Positions 42,527 to 54,842 are shown, numbered from the stretch's first letter. The stretch: DNA of 64,000 bases from Ahaetulla prasina (GCF_028640845.1 NC_080539.1:165304236-165368235), one strand, 5' to 3'. The notes: generated by a model from the letters alone, not told the origin. Made by a program: numbers and translations.

Positions 42527-43975
42527 ATTTATTTATTTATTTTATTTATTTGTCACAACAGTACATATAGGCATAAGCATGAAATAACTATACGATATAT
42601 AAGCATATATATAAGCGTAAGTATGTAATAACTATACAAATTGGATACAATTAAAGGGAACATTAGGACAGGAATGGTAGGTACGCTTGTGCTCTTATGC
42701 ACGCCCCTTACAGACCTCTTAGGAATGGGGTGAGGTCAATAGTAGATAGTCTCTGGTTAAAGCTTTGGGGATTTTGAAAAGAGACCACAGAGTCTGGTAG
42801 TGCATTCCAGGCATTAACAACTCTGTTACTGAAGTCATATTTTCTGCAATCAAGATTGGAGCGGTTCACAGTAAGCTTAAATCTATTGTGTGCTCGTGTA
42901 TTGTTGCAAATGAAGCTGAAGTAGTCTTCAACAGGAAGGACATTGTAATAGATGATTCGATGAGTTAAACTCAGGTCATGTCGAAGGCGGCAGAGTTCTA
43001 AATTTTCTAATCCCAGGATTTCAAGTCTGGTGGCATAAGGTATTTTGTTGTAATCAGAGGAGTGGAGAATTCTTCTTGTAAAATATTTCTGGACATGCTC
43101 AATTGTATTAATGTCCGAAATGAGGTATGGGTTCCAGACAGGCGAGCTGTATTCAAGAATTGGTCTAGCAAATGTTTTATATGCTCTGGTTAGTAGTGTA
43201 GTGTTTCTGGAGAAGAAGCTACGCAGGATTAAGTTTACAACTCTTAAAGCCTTTTTTGCGATGTAGTTGCAGTGGGCTTTGGCACTTAGATCATTTGATA
43301 TGAAAACTCCAAGGTCTTTAACGGGGTGGGGGTCATCTACAAGGTAATGTCCATCGAGCTTGTATTTAGTGTTCAGATTCTTTTTTCCAATGTGTAAGAC
43401 AGAGCATTTGCTGGTTGAGATTTGGAGTTGCCAAATTTTTGACCATTCCGCCACAAAGTCAAGGTCTTTTTGGAGGGTAGCTGTATTGTTGGTAGTGTTA
43501 AATACTTTAACATTGTTGGCGAAGAGAACAATTACTTATAATATGGTCACAGAGGTCATTAATGTATAATATGAAGAGTGCTGGCCCAAGAACGCTGCCT
43601 TGGGGAATGCCGCTATTGACAGGAGCAGGATTTGATAGCCTATTTTGACCACTTGTTGTCTGTTTGACAGGAACGCTGTTATCCAATTATGGAGGGGTCC
43701 GGAGATGCCGTAGGATTTTAGTTTTAGGAGAAGTTTGTTGTGTACCACTGAGTCAAAAACCTTACAGAAATCTATATAAATTGCATCTATTGCTTTGCTC
43801 TGATCAAGATTTGTAGTCCATGTTTTTGCAGTGAAGAAGTTGTAAATTACAGGATACATTTTTTCTGAAACCAAATTGTTTGTTAGAGAGTAGGTTGTTA
43901 GTTTCCAGGTGGAGGGTAATGGATTGGTTGATGATTGATTCCATTACTTTTCAGGTGATGCAGCATAATTTTTTT
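42527..43975 (-). mobile_element. CR1-like LINE (family X), 3' half
   Basis: On the - strand, the frame 42708-43454 (248 codons) encodes the reverse-transcriptase thumb and C-terminus: MAEWSKIWQLQISTSKCSVL, HPVKDLGVFISNDLSAKAHC, ARPILEYSSPVWNPYL, and LGLENLELCRLRHDLSLTHR. The frame 43536-43874 has SKAIDAIYIDFCKVFDSVVH. The 3' UTR and ATTT tail are at 42527-42660. Same family as 8350-10046 and 55912-56370. Not active. Confidence 0.88.
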
Positions 43976-44039
43976 TATTTATTATTAATTGTTGCATTGT
44001 TTCCAAGATACAGGCAAGTCCATCTTTTTATAAATTGTT

Positions 44040-44245
44040 CTAAGATTGTCCAGAAAAATCACATCAGATTCATTGCTCTATAATTTCCAGAATCTCCCTT
44101 TTCCCTTTTTTCAAAACAGGGACAACATTTGCTTTCTTCCAGGCATCTAAAATATCACTCTGTTCTTCAGACTCTCTCAAAAAGAATATGTAAAGGATCA
44201 TCAGCAAATTCCTTTAGAACTTTAGGATGTCATCTGTCAGAGCCC
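44040..44245 (-). mobile_element. CR1-type reverse transcriptase fragment
   Basis: A decayed - strand frame resembles the region before the RT palm: 'DDPLHILFERV', 'KCCPCFEKREKGDSGNYRAM'. No intact frame. Confidence 0.55.
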
Positions 44246-45250
44246 TGGAGATTCAAGTCATTCATAATAAAGCGGTATTGCTGATTCCCCCTCCATCCCC
44301 CCCCCCCATATCGAGCTGAAGTTTTAATTCTGCTCCTCTGTTCTTTACTTCCCAACAATCTGGTGGAATCTGATGATCTCCACTGAAGACGGAGAAGAGC
44401 AGGACCCAAGAGCAGATTGTGCCAGCCTAAATTCATGCCTGTTAGCCTTTGACTTGGCTTTTGAAATGGTCATGCATAAAATATGGCCCTGTGTGGAATA
44501 ATAAAAATTGATATTCCGAAAAATGTACCTAAGTCAGCTCATTGACAAATCTTAATAGGGCAAGGCGGATTGTGCAACAGCACTCATTATATCCATCCAT
44601 TTAGCAGCTGTTCAAGCACTATGGACCACCGAATACAGCGAGATGCATAAGACCACGTTAGAAGGAAATACAGAGTAGATGAGTTTGGAGAGGAAGGGAG
44701 GATATAAAGAAAGAGATTACAAGAAGAGATGTGAACTGTACATAATAAGCTTGATGAGCTTTCATTTCTTTAAAAAATGCATCAGTTTAGATGAATGACA
44801 ATTCATTACAACCAGGATGATAGAAAAGCTTTTCGCTGTCAGATAACATGGCTTTTCCTCTAAGTGGGACAATGTTTTGAAAGGATGTGAACTCACCTGA
44901 AATAAAATGTGACTGCATCTAGAAAACAGACCACATATCTCCCACCCTCTTCCCAGATAGGTGGAATCTAGCAGTAGAGTATACTGGATATGCTTGCCTT
45001 CTTTGTCAAAATGTTTTATCTAATTTTTGTTTCATGGACCCCAGTTCTTAAATTTGCTCTAGGAAATGGAAGAGGTAGTCAGGTCACATTGGAGTCTAGT
45101 TCTTAAGAACTGTTAATATATAAAAAGAGGAAGCACCTAATTTGTATTTGTTTCAAAAACAAAATGTTCTGTACTATGTAATTCACTGAAATGTCAAAAA
45201 GCTGCTTTAAACCAGTTTATGGTTTCTAAAGATGGATTTCCAGCAGTAAT
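44246..45250. other. Intergenic sequence, nothing recognised
   Basis: Unique sequence, with a short C run at 44300. No gene signature. Confidence 0.5.
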
Positions 45251-45363
45251 GAAATACAGTGGTACCTTGATATTCATCGTTAATTGGTTCCAGAAAGTGC
45301 AAAAATACACGAGTGCCAAAAACAATGAATACCAAACAATCTTTTTCCATAAGGAATAATGTA

Positions 45364-46263
45364 CAGATAGTCCTGAACTTACGACCACAATGGAGCCCAA
45401 AATTTATGTCGTTAAGTAAGAAATGTATTAAGTGAGTTTTGCCCCATTTTACAACTTTTCTTGTCACATTTGTTAAGCGAATCACTGCAGCTGTTAAATT
45501 AGTAACTTGGTTGTTAAATGAATCTGGCTTCCCTATTGACTTTGCTTGTCAGAAGGTCACAAAAGCAATCACATGACTCTGGGACACTGCAACCATCATA
45601 AATGTGGATCAGTTGTCAAGCATCCGAATGTAAAACACGTGACCATGGGGATGCTACAACGGTCGTAAGTGTGAAAAATGGTCATAAGTCACTTTTTTTC
45701 AGTGATGTTGTTCTGTCTCTGTCCTCACTTTGGAGTAACGAGCTGGCCTACAGCCAGTGGATACACAGCTCCTATCAGCCCTGGCCGAGAAAACGCAGCT
45801 GCCTGCCAAAAAGTTCAAACAGATTAAGACTTCAGCTCACTTCGACATGGTTCAGCTAATTCGCTTCCCGTGGAACTGAGAGCAGTCCCAAAACTCTTTA
45901 TATATCCTGTGGGGTGAGGCTCCTGCCCCACCCTTCCCTTTGATGACGGTGCCTCTCTAATCTTCTGAAGTGCGGGTCGATCCAGGCTTGATTGGTATGA
46001 TTATCAGCTGCGTCTGTAGGCGTAGCCTGAGGAAGGGAGGAATCAGGGGATGTCGGCCTCATTACGTCCTCCGACTGGCCTGGTTCTGGCTCCTGGAGCC
46101 GGGCCAAAGGCATCGGTGCTCCTGAGGTAAGCCTTACCGGCCCTTCCCCCTCACTCTCAGAGTCACTTTCGGGCATGGGGCCAGGTTCAGAGGCTGGAGC
46201 CACAACAGACGTTGTAACTTCGAACGGTCAATAAATGAACTGTTGTAAGTCGAGGACTACCAG
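45364..46263. mobile_element. Mariner-like 'tagtcctcgacttac' element, middle of the nest
   Basis: CAGATAGTCCTGAACTTACG and AAGTCGAGGACTACCAG, with TA at 45362-45363 and 46264-46265. Normal family body: CCATTTTACAACTTTTC, GTCATAAGTCAC. Confidence 0.88.
45709..46207 (-). mobile_element. Solo LTR, innermost of the nest
   Basis: On the - strand TGTTGTGGCTCCAGCC to GACAGAGACAGAACA. Flanks GATGT (45704-45708) and GACGT (46208-46212) differ by one base. TATATAAAG is at about 45898-45905 (minus). Its frame (IDPHFRRLERHRHQREGWG) links it to the LTR at 32778-33300. Confidence 0.85.
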
Positions 46264-46420
46264 TAGTAAGTCACAAGGCAGCCGACATCAACAAGTTCTA
46301 GCCCGTGTGTTGAGTACCAAAGAAACGATGAGGGCTGGACCAAAATTTTCCCATCAAAATGCGTTGAGTACCAAATTCTATGAGTTTCAAAGCAGTTGAG
46401 GATCAAGGTACCGTTGTAGT

Positions 46421-47128
46421 ATTTATTTATTTATTTATTCATATTTTTATACCGCCCCTCTCCGAAGACTCAGGGCGGTGTACAGCCAATAAAACGACAA
46501 GAATCCCAACAAATTTAAAATACACTATCAAATTTAAAAAACTGATTCAATCGCTGTAACTTAAAACATTAGCTAAAATTTATCAAAACTAAAACCTTGG
46601 TAAAAACCCTATTAAAACCCACTAAAACCCCCATACTAAAATCAATCAGGCCAGCCCCGCTTGGTGAAAAAAGAAAGACTTGAGCTCGCGCTTAAAGGTC
46701 CGGAGATCAGGGAGGAGATGGAGTCCCACCGGCAGCTCATTCCATAAAGCCGGGGCCCCCACAGAGAATGCCCTTCCCCTGGGGACCGCCAGCCGACATT
46801 GACTAGCCGACGGCACCCTAAGAAGACCCTCCCTGTGGGCGCGCACTGGACGTATCGGACAATGGGAGGTAACTGTTGGCAGCAGGCGGTCCCGTAAATA
46901 TCCCGGTCCAATGCCATGGAGCGCTTTAAAGGTGATAACCAACACCTTGAAGCGCACCCGGAAGACCACCGGTAACCAATGCAGCCTGCGCAGGAGAGGT
47001 GTTACATGGGAGCTACGAGGAGCTCCCTCAATCCCCCGCGCGGCCGCATTCTGCACCAGTTGGAGCCTCCAGGTGTTTCTCAAGGGGAGCCCCATGTAGA
47101 GAGCATTGCAGTAATCCAGACGAGAAGA
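46421..47128 (-). mobile_element. L2-like LINE, 3' fragment
   Basis: The - strand frame 46646-47095 (149 codons): MGLPLRNTWRLQLVQNAAAR, LRRLHWLPVVFRVRFKVLVI, SHCPIRPVRAHREGLLRVPS and DLRTFKRELKSFFFHQAGLA. The 3' UTR and hairpin tail (CCGCCC...GGGCGG) lie at 46421-46640. 5'-truncated. Confidence 0.9.
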
Positions 47129-47870
47129 TTATGTTTAATCTTCTCTCACAAATGTTTAAAAGCGGCTTTTTCATGAAGAAATATTTGAATTCAGAATTAC
47201 ATTCTTGCTCTCTGGCCAAATTCAAAAAGCACAGCTATTCCCAGCCACAATATACCTGTTTCCCAAATAATTCAGAGATAAGGAGCCTGTCAAAGAGAGT
47301 GGGAAAGTCTATTAAGTATCACTGACAGAGCTGAACATATAGGGTTTTAAACAGGTTTTAAAGCAGTAAACACAAACATTTCTACTTGGATGAATGAATC
47401 TGTTAGTTTTATCTTCTCCAGCACCTATTTTGAATCATCTTACATTCTTTTAGTCCCATTTCTTATGGGGTAGATTTTGGGATGGTGGTAAACTGCCTTG
47501 ATTCTCATTTAAGATTCAAAATGTTAATTTAATTGTGACATTACACCAACAGAGATAGGTTACTTAGGATTTTTGTGGAAGGTAGCCAGGAGTTTGGAGA
47601 GTCTGGCATGGTAACAATACAGTCATTGGCTGATGGGCCTCATCCAGTGAGTCCCAAATTTTTCCTCACGTTTATGGAAAGCTGTTGTGTTTGCAGCAGA
47701 GAGAACAAGGTATGGGTTTGGGGTTGTTGTTTCCTCTGGCATTTCCTATTTCTAGGCCTTTGGGAATGCTGGCCTTAAAGCCTAAAGTGGCCAGGCATCT
47801 GGAAAACTGAGTGTGAATCTCGGAATAGGACAACATCTACACAGATCAATATTTCATATTTTTATTTATA
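47129..47870. other. Intergenic sequence, nothing recognised
   Basis: Unique sequence with no supported feature. Confidence 0.5.
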
Positions 47871-47871
47871 G

Positions 47872-48190
47872 TTAGTCCTTGTTTTATGACTGGTTGTTAA
47901 GCTACCATTTGAAGTTATAACGGACCTTCCAGGGTACTCACAACCCAGTTCTCAAGTTCTAATGCCTGGGGATCTCTACCCGTGGTCATGTGACTGCACT
48001 TGCCCCCCCGCCCAACAACTGACCCATGTTTATGGCGATTTGCAGGGTCTTGAAGTCACATGACTGCGTTTTACGATGGTTTTGCAGAAACTCAGCATTT
48101 TACTTCTGATTTTCTGCAAAACAGGCTTATAGCAAATCGTTGGTTCACTTAATGACCACTTATGGTTGTATGTCGAAGACTACATGTAAC
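47872..48190. mobile_element. Mariner-like 'tagtcctcg' family, diverged copy
   Basis: AGTTAGTCCTTGTTTTATGA at the left and GTATGTCGAAGACTACATGT at the right are inverse and old. A GTGGTCATGTGACTGC block is shared. Confidence 0.65.
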
Positions 48191-48612
48191 AGTGTATTTT
48201 GAAATAGTTAAAAAAAACCTATTTTGATCGCTGTTTCCATTTTCCCTAAATTCCAAAGGGAAAGCTTCCAATATCGGGCCTTTCATTAAGATGGATTAAG
48301 GATTATTCTTCAGTTTTTTTCATTCAACACAGGGAAATGGTGCTTGGGGAGCACTATACCCGCTGCCTGTTTAGTGGCTATCTTGGATAGTGACCATTCA
48401 CAAACACAATGGTGATAAATGGTAATTTAAAAATCATTTCCCAACCAATGTGCACATTTATGACCAAATTTTATTCATCTGACAACAACACACATTGGAG
48501 AATTGGACTTGATGATATCTGAAAATTTCCTCCAAACAATTCCGTCCAATATTGACTCTAGGACTCCAGTTGTCTATCTCAGCTCAGGGCTACCTCTGTA
48601 ATACAGGTAGTT

Positions 48613-48792
48613 ATGTTCAGTTGTGGGTTGCTACCGGTTTGCCCCAAATTGGTTGAACTGGTAGCGGTGGCGGCGGGAGATTCTGCCCACCCGCCCGGAT
48701 GCTTTTGCACATGTGCAGAAGTGTTGCGCTTGTGCGTGCGTGCCCACGAGTGAACCGGTAGCGACGGGTTTTGAAACCCGTCCTGGTTATGT
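48613..48792. mobile_element. hAT-like repeat ('ggttgctaccggttt')
   Basis: AGTTGTGGGTTGCTACCGGT at the left and GCGACGGGTTTTGAAACCCG at the right. Carries ACATGTGCAGAAGTGTTGCG, as in 17825-17997. No clear duplication. Confidence 0.6.
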
Positions 48793-49890
48793 TGCGTTGT
48801 TGTGCCAATTGCAAAAACAATTTGATAGCATAAACTAACAGAACTCTCCTCTTATTAAGCCTGCAATTAGCTACTTGGAGTATTGCATGTAGTTGAGATG
48901 TCCAGATTCAAGAACAATTCTGTTGTACAGTGGAAGAAAGTAATCCTTTCTGTGTGTCAATTTCATCTCCCTAGCAAAGATATTTAAAGCTGCTTTTCTC
49001 AATAGAGTTGAGCAGAGAGCTAAAGCTTCAAAACCAGACAGAAGCTTTCCCCTCTTATTATTATATTCCTGTTGACCTCGGCCTAGCTATCACTTTTCTT
49101 CACTTACTGAACTCAGAGACATGAAAAGGTCTTTATTTAAGAGCATATTCTGAGACACTGATGTATGTGCCAGGAGGGGAACTTCACTGCACTGCCCTGT
49201 CTCATTTCATCCAGGCCCCGGCTTAAAGTGTGCTATGTATGTTCTTTGATGCCTTTCCTCTTTCTCTTATAAGCTTGGGTAATTTTAGCTATCCCATCTG
49301 CCTTTTTCGTTCTGAAGCCGTGCGTGCATTTCTCTTTTGTGAAGCCTTTCAATTTTTTCCTACATCATTAACTCAGAAGCCCCACCAGGCACAAGGCACT
49401 GAACCATTTTCAGTGGCTTGACCAACACCCTAATATAGACATGCAGTTTTAAAAGGATAACCTGGCTTAGCACCAAAGAAGCAGAGGAAATATGTTAAAT
49501 CGCCTTTAGCATATATTTGGTAAAGCTGCTTAAACATCGTCAAACAATTTATCAATGACTTGTACACATTTCAACCCACATTCTACAACAACCTTCACAT
49601 CAACAAAGATGACTGTTGTTCAGTCAGTACTATCTGGTAGAACGCATTCAGATACTGTACTCAATTGGCTTTTCCACCCCAAGCTTTTTTTATCAGGAAG
49701 ATGATAACCAGACAACCTTAGACGACTTATGTTGATTCATTGGATCGTGATGATATGGATTTTAGACTTAAATCAAAAGAATTGGAGAACGAGGGTTATA
49801 CTTCCCCCCTGATTTACACACATGCAATTGTCTGAAAGATTTAAACTAGATTAAAAGAAATCATTGTCAATTTCTTGTCAGTCAGTCAAA
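48793..49890. other. Intergenic sequence, nothing recognised
   Basis: AT-rich sequence. The last part may grade into L1 sequence. Confidence 0.45.
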
Positions 49891-49899
49891 AAAATGAGG

Positions 49900-51000
49900 T
49901 ACGAAAGAGAAATATGTACTAATGATGAACATCTTTTTGCAAGCGCTTAGGAAGTGTTATTGAATTTCCATCTTAAATAGTCATAAATATGCTAAAGATT
50001 GTATGGTTAAATAGGCTAAAAAATTGGTTGTATTATGCCTGAATCAATGGGAAAATATGTGGACACAGAGTTTGAGATTTGCACTGAACTATAATTGGAA
50101 AGAATATTTTAATAAAATGATGTATTGATGGTATTTAACTCCTGATAAATTGCCAAAGACGTATAACAGAGTCTCAAACAAATGTTGGTAATGTAATCAA
50201 TTTGAAGGAATTTTACCACTTTTGGGAGACAGGCAAAAAGGCTAAGACTATGATGGCAAACCTATGGCATGTGTGCCAGGGGTGGCACACAGTGCCCTCT
50301 CTGTGGGCACGCAAGCCATTGCCCCAGTTTAGCTCAGCCGCACATGCGCATACACCTGCCACTGGCCAGCTGGTCTTTGGGTCTCTGCCACGCATGCGTG
50401 GGGGGCGGGGTGCATGCAAGGGGTCACACGTGCAGGGGCAGGGCGTATGCAGGAAAGTGGGGGAGTGGGGTGCATGTGGGGTGCACGCACATACATGGGA
50501 GGCAAAGCATATACACGGGGGCTGCACACACATTGGATTTTGGGGGTTCGGGTGTGTGCGCGCTTTGGGCAGAAAAGGTCAGCCATCACTGGGCTAAGAC
50601 ATTTTGGAATCAGATACCTACAGTACCTTGGTTCAGAATATTTTGAAAATAGATGTACAATTGAAACCTGAAACTTTTCTTTTAGGGATAGCTGATAAAC
50701 AGAGGGAAAGAAAACACGGGACTTTGTTTTTATATTAGCCATCAGTTCCTAGTTTGCTATTAGTACCAAGAGTGAAAGAGGGCCATATACACACAATGGA
50801 AGTATGGGCTTTTGAAATAATTGGAGCTAATCATGGTGGCAAAATTGGCAGCCTTGATTAGAGACAATAATTTGATTAAATTTCTTGTGAGCTGGAAACC
50901 ATTGTTAGATTTCTTACAAGACAAGGAATAAAATCATTTTATAACTTTGGGTTTTGAGGATTAGATTAGATTTGATCAGATAAATATTGTGGATTAATAT
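49900..51000 (+). mobile_element. L1 LINE, ORF2 C-terminal fragment
   Basis: The frame, with stops, resembles the L1 ORF2 C-terminus: 'MMY*WYLTPDKL', 'YNRVSNKCW*CNQFEG', then (after the hAT insertion) 'TFWNQIPTVPWFRIF', and ends with 'SWKPLLDFLQDKE'. Old and decayed. Confidence 0.75.
50248..50591. mobile_element. Non-autonomous hAT element in L1
   Basis: CTATGATGGCAAACCTATGG and AAAAGGTCAGCCATCACTG are inverse. A perfect GGCTAAGA duplication flanks it (50240-50247, 50592-50599). Inside are repeated TGGGGTGCATGTGGGG-type units. Same family as 33367-33830. Confidence 0.93.
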
Positions 51001-51163
51001 TTGTATGGTTTTTCATATAGTATAGAGAAGAATATATTATGAAAATTAGGTTTTTGGATTGTAAGGTATTAATATTGTATGATATTTTAATTATTGGTAT
51101 TATTCTTTAAACTTGAGAGGTTGTTTTATTGTCATATTGTCTTTGTATTGAAAAAAATCAAAG

Positions 51164-51273
51164 ATCACTATTGTTATGTATTTGATGTATTGTTTTTGCC
51201 ACATTTCAATTTGTATGTGTGTGTGTGTTGAAATGTGGCAAAAACAATACATCAAATACATAACAATAGTGAT
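51164..51273. repeat. Perfect 46-bp-arm hairpin
   Basis: 51164-51209 and 51228-51273 are exact inverses (ATCACTATTGTTATGTATTT...). The 18-base loop contains a GT run. The arms flank a short microsatellite. No relative was seen in the window. Confidence 0.92.
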
Positions 51274-51321
51274 TGTACACATACATATACACATACATAC
51301 ATACAGAGACACACACATATA

Positions 51322-51500
51322 CAGGTAGCCCTCAACTTACAACCACAATTGAGGCCAACATTTCTGTTGCTCTGTGAGACAATTGTTAAGTGAACAATTA
51401 CTTGTCTGGTATAGGGTCTCCTGCTTGAGCAGGGGGTTGGACTAGAAGTCCTCCAAGGTCCCTTCTAGTTCTATTCTGATTCTAATCTAATATTCTAATT
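51322..51500. mobile_element. Mariner-like left end joined to a CR1 3' tail
   Basis: CAGGTAGCCCTCAACTTACA (51322-51400) is the start of the 'tagtcctcg' family. It runs into the CR1 3' end TAGGGTCTCCTGCTTGAGCA, GGGGGTTGGACTAGAAGTCC and an ATTCT tail. Confidence 0.7.
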
Positions 51501-51529
51501 GACCAAAGCTAATACATCCTATACTGAAA

Positions 51530-52300
51530 AACCATTTTTGGGAGCTGCCCATTTCACTCACCCTTTGGGATGATTTGTCTAAACTTGGATCTAGCACACC
51601 ATTCACATCTCCTACAATAATTCCTTTCTGCTCTGTAATTCCTATTAACACCTGGGAGAAACTTTCATGTAATTATTCCTTACCGGTATTTGGAACATGG
51701 AACAATGCCAATGTTAAAAACTTTTATTTCAGGATTAAAATTCTTCCTTGTTTTTTGATTGTTCTAGTATTTCCCAGGAAGATGATTTGAGATAATTTGC
51801 TATTCTGTTTTTCTGTCTTCTCCCAGTTTCCCCAGTATTGATTACCAAATTAGAAAATCCATGCTGTAATTGTTTGAAATGTATTGATCCATTTGGTTTG
51901 TTTTTCCATATTTCTTGGCTCCGATTTATCTTGTGTTCTTTCCTTATTTTTATATTTCATCATAATACATTACATCATTCATGCTCTGATTCATTAATTT
52001 ATCATAGGTACATAAATAGCCTTATGCCTTAATGTGTATTCTCAATGTGTTATCTTTTTAAAGTAGATTTGTGCATTGGTCTTCTAGTTGGTGAACCATT
52101 TTTTCTGAATTCCCTTCTCAATTCCCACTCATTCTTTTATGTCATCCACATTTCATTCATTCACTGTGTTCCTTCAAAACCAGTTCCTGGTTCTTTTGCT
52201 ATAATTCTCTGGATTGTAACCTGTGACTTATCACCAGTCACTTTCATGTGCACTTCAAACATTGTTTCTGACATACATTTTAATCTTTAACAATGAATCT
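51530..52300 (-). mobile_element. L1 LINE, endonuclease-region fragment
   Basis: On the - strand the frame includes 'GDVNGVLDPSLDKSSQR', matching the L1 endonuclease GDFN motif. Preceding - strand sequence (to about 52300) is consistent with the same element. Decayed. Confidence 0.6.
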
Positions 52301-53503
52301 ACATCTTCATTTCCTTGAGTACTGCACCAGATCATTGTCCTTCAGTTCTATTACATCTTATTCATTTGTATTGTCTTTTATATTAGTATTATCTCTTTCC
52401 CTTTCCTGAGTTTCACATATGCACTTTTCATTAGACTGATTGATTCATTCAGGGTCTTTAACATTTACTCATCCTACGCTTCAAGTTGCAGCCTTCAATA
52501 TATTGTGGGCCCACAAATGTTGATTTTCAGCCAAGGTAATTGAGGCTTTCACAAAACACTTTTATTAAGCTTGACTAAATTACTAACCTTAATGTACCAG
52601 AATCACATTTATCATTTCCTGCTATCAGCCAGGGCCCTGTTCTTGTCAGTTTGGGCATACTTTATCCATGATGTCAAAAACACAAACAAAGCCTAAGCAG
52701 TCCCATACTATTTGATGCAATCTCGAACCTCCAAGCCAACTACTTTGCAGGTAAATCAATTATTGCCCATGTACAATTAAGAGTATATATACAACATACT
52801 GATACCATAGCTATTATATCTCTAAATATAATATTCTGATGAAAGGTAAAAAGTACGTTTAAATGAACACTATTTGGATCTGAAAGAAGTTAAAAATGGA
52901 ATTCTTAAGTGATCAGGCTCTTTCACGTAACTTTCCCCCAAAGTGCCGAAGTTAATCTTTTTTTATTATTCAGTCATTAACCCCTGGTCTATTAAGGGTT
53001 AATGACTGAATAATTAAGTCATTAGAATTATTAATTTTAAATTTGTATCTCACTTTTCCTTTTAGCAGTTCAATTGCCAATGACATTTTGGGTATCACAA
53101 AACTGCAGTATGCGAGCCCATGGATTGTCCAAATAAACCAAACAGATAAAACAGGTCTCCCCATGTAACATAAAACACCTTAAATTTAAAAATGTATTGT
53201 GGACATGCAAGGACCTGAAATTGCTAACTCTTTGGAACAAATGAGGCTATGACTCCAGCTGATTAACTCTCGAGTGTCTTTTTCTCTACTGAAAGTTACA
53301 AAAGAGCAGATCAATTTTGCCTGTTGTGCACTGTTGTGCAGGGCCTCTTGTTGACTTTCAACAAAACCATTTAAGAAAATTAGGCATGAGTCATCCATTA
53401 TTGCCTTCTAAAAGTTAACTCCAATTAGTCAGTACACTATAGAATTAAGCTTATTTTATCAACTGCCGAAGAAAACTCTGACTAGTACAACTGGTTTTTA
53501 TAC
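52301..53503. other. Intergenic sequence before CTNNA1
   Basis: Holds one hairpin (52965-53014: ATTATTCAGTCATTAACCC and its exact 19-base inverse with a 12-base loop). Nothing else is recognised. Confidence 0.6.
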
Positions 53504-53509
53504 TTTATT
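53504..53509 (-). promoter_or_regulatory. CTNNA1: CTNNA1 poly(A) signal
   Basis: AATAAA on the - strand, 1,046 bp after the stop codon. It is the first canonical signal downstream, so the 3' UTR is about 1.05 kb, a normal size for this gene. Confidence 0.75.
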
Positions 53510-54554
53510 GGAAAAGATATAAAAACAGAAATCCATAAAAAATTTAAAACAGCAAAATTATGCCATGAAGCTCCCATTATGACAATTCATACCTAGGGTG
53601 CAGCCTGAATAAACATTATTTGCTATGTTTCTTTTCAAGCTTAAACGAAAACGACTAGCAATTATTACAAGAACACAGTGATGGATTTGCATTTGAATGC
53701 CGAGGGAAAACAGGCAACATTTACAGCACCCACTGGTAACAAGAATTTTTTATTAGTCTTGTGGCAAAAAATATCAGTAATCTGTAACCAAGCATTGACA
53801 TTGACACATCCCAAAAATAAGCAATTTTTTTCTTTTCTAATACATTGCACAATGCGTATCAAGTTCTTTTTATAATGACTTCTTCAGTTCCCAAGAGCCA
53901 AGGAAAACTACCTTGGAAATGCTGGTTTGGCTACAACTTTTCACTCACTATAATCTATACCCCTAATGTGTGTTCCCCTCAAGAGTTACTTAGAATAAAT
54001 GCATCAACGTGTTCAGGCTGGAAAAAAGTCAATACCTACTTAAATTAAAAAGAATGCTACAGTATATTACTTCTTCAAATCCTTTTTCTATTGTCTTAGT
54101 GTTCTAAGTAGCAATTAGAGCTTCCAGTTTCCCAATTATTAAGCATAGCAAAGTTTATCTTTATCCACCCAGCATATATATACTTTAAAAAAAAACCCAC
54201 ATGTTTGATTCCCGTTCACACTGAGAGGGCTCAATTTTCCCCTGATAGAATGACATGATCCAGCTATGCGAAGGATGATTGTTACTGTGAATTTATCTTT
54301 GGTTATAAAACAGATTTAAAGCAGGGCTTATTTTATGCAAAACAGGAGCTAGAAATATCACAGAAGCATTTCTAGACAGCATTTTCATACTAACATTACC
54401 GTGCTTGCAGATTGAAAGCTGAACTGTCGTGCTTCCTAACTGTTGATTTCTTTTTAATCTAAATGATTTTATCGTAATATTAAGTAAATAAACTTTTAAC
54501 ATAATCCAGAAGGCATAAATTCTGAAAGGAAGGAAGGAAAACTGAAATGACAAA
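53510..54554 (-). other. CTNNA1: CTNNA1 3' untranslated region
   Basis: Continuous AT-rich, repeat-free sequence between the stop codon and the poly(A) signal. Freedom from transposons contrasts with the flanks and supports the assignment. Confidence 0.7.
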
Positions 54555-54842
54555 TTAAATGCTCTCCATGGCTTTGAATTCACTGAGTGCTTGCACTGGG
54601 TTGACGTGTTTCTTCTGGGAAGCTCGCTTGATTTTGGTCTGGGTCTCGTCTTGTTTCTCTCGCTTGACTAGAGGTTTCTTCTCGGGAGCTTTCATTTTCC
54701 AAGACACAGCAGGAAGGTTCAGAGAAGCCATCCCTTGAGACTTCTGGTATTTAGTGGAGGCCACGTAGGAGGCCTTCACCGTTTGTACCACAGCATTCAT
54801 CAGGTTCTTGGCAGCCTGGATCAGTGACATGGCACTATCCAC
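54555..54842 (-). CDS. CTNNA1: CTNNA1 (alpha-catenin), last coding exon
   Basis: Alpha-catenin links the cadherin/beta-catenin complex to F-actin at adherens junctions. This exon encodes 95 residues and a TAA, phase 0, after the acceptor TTCGTTAAG (AG at 54843-54844 on the + strand). The protein, beginning VDSAMSLIQAAKNLMNAVVQ and ending QALSEFKAMESI, is the C-terminal part of the actin-binding domain plus the basic tail (KKPLVKREKQDETQTKIKRA). Conservation with mammals is nearly complete: the visible changes are V for L at the first residue and E for D near the end. The terminal isoleucine fits CTNNA1 rather than CTNNA2, as does the SIL1 neighbour. Confidence 0.97.
   Translation of the reverse strand: MDSAMSLIQAAKNLMNAVVQTVKASYVASTKYQKSQGMASLNLPAVSWKMKAPEKKPLVKREKQDETQTKIKRASQKKHVNPVQALSEFKAMESI

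Larger units (their letters stand above)
45257..46416. mobile_element. Mariner-type element ('cagtggtaccttgat'), outermost of a nest
   Basis: CAGTGGTACCTTGATATTCA at the left, GATCAAGGTACCGTTG at the right, TA on both sides (45255-45256, 46417-46418). It contains the 'tagtcctcgacttac' element 45364-46263, which in turn contains an LTR (45709-46207). Confidence 0.85.
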
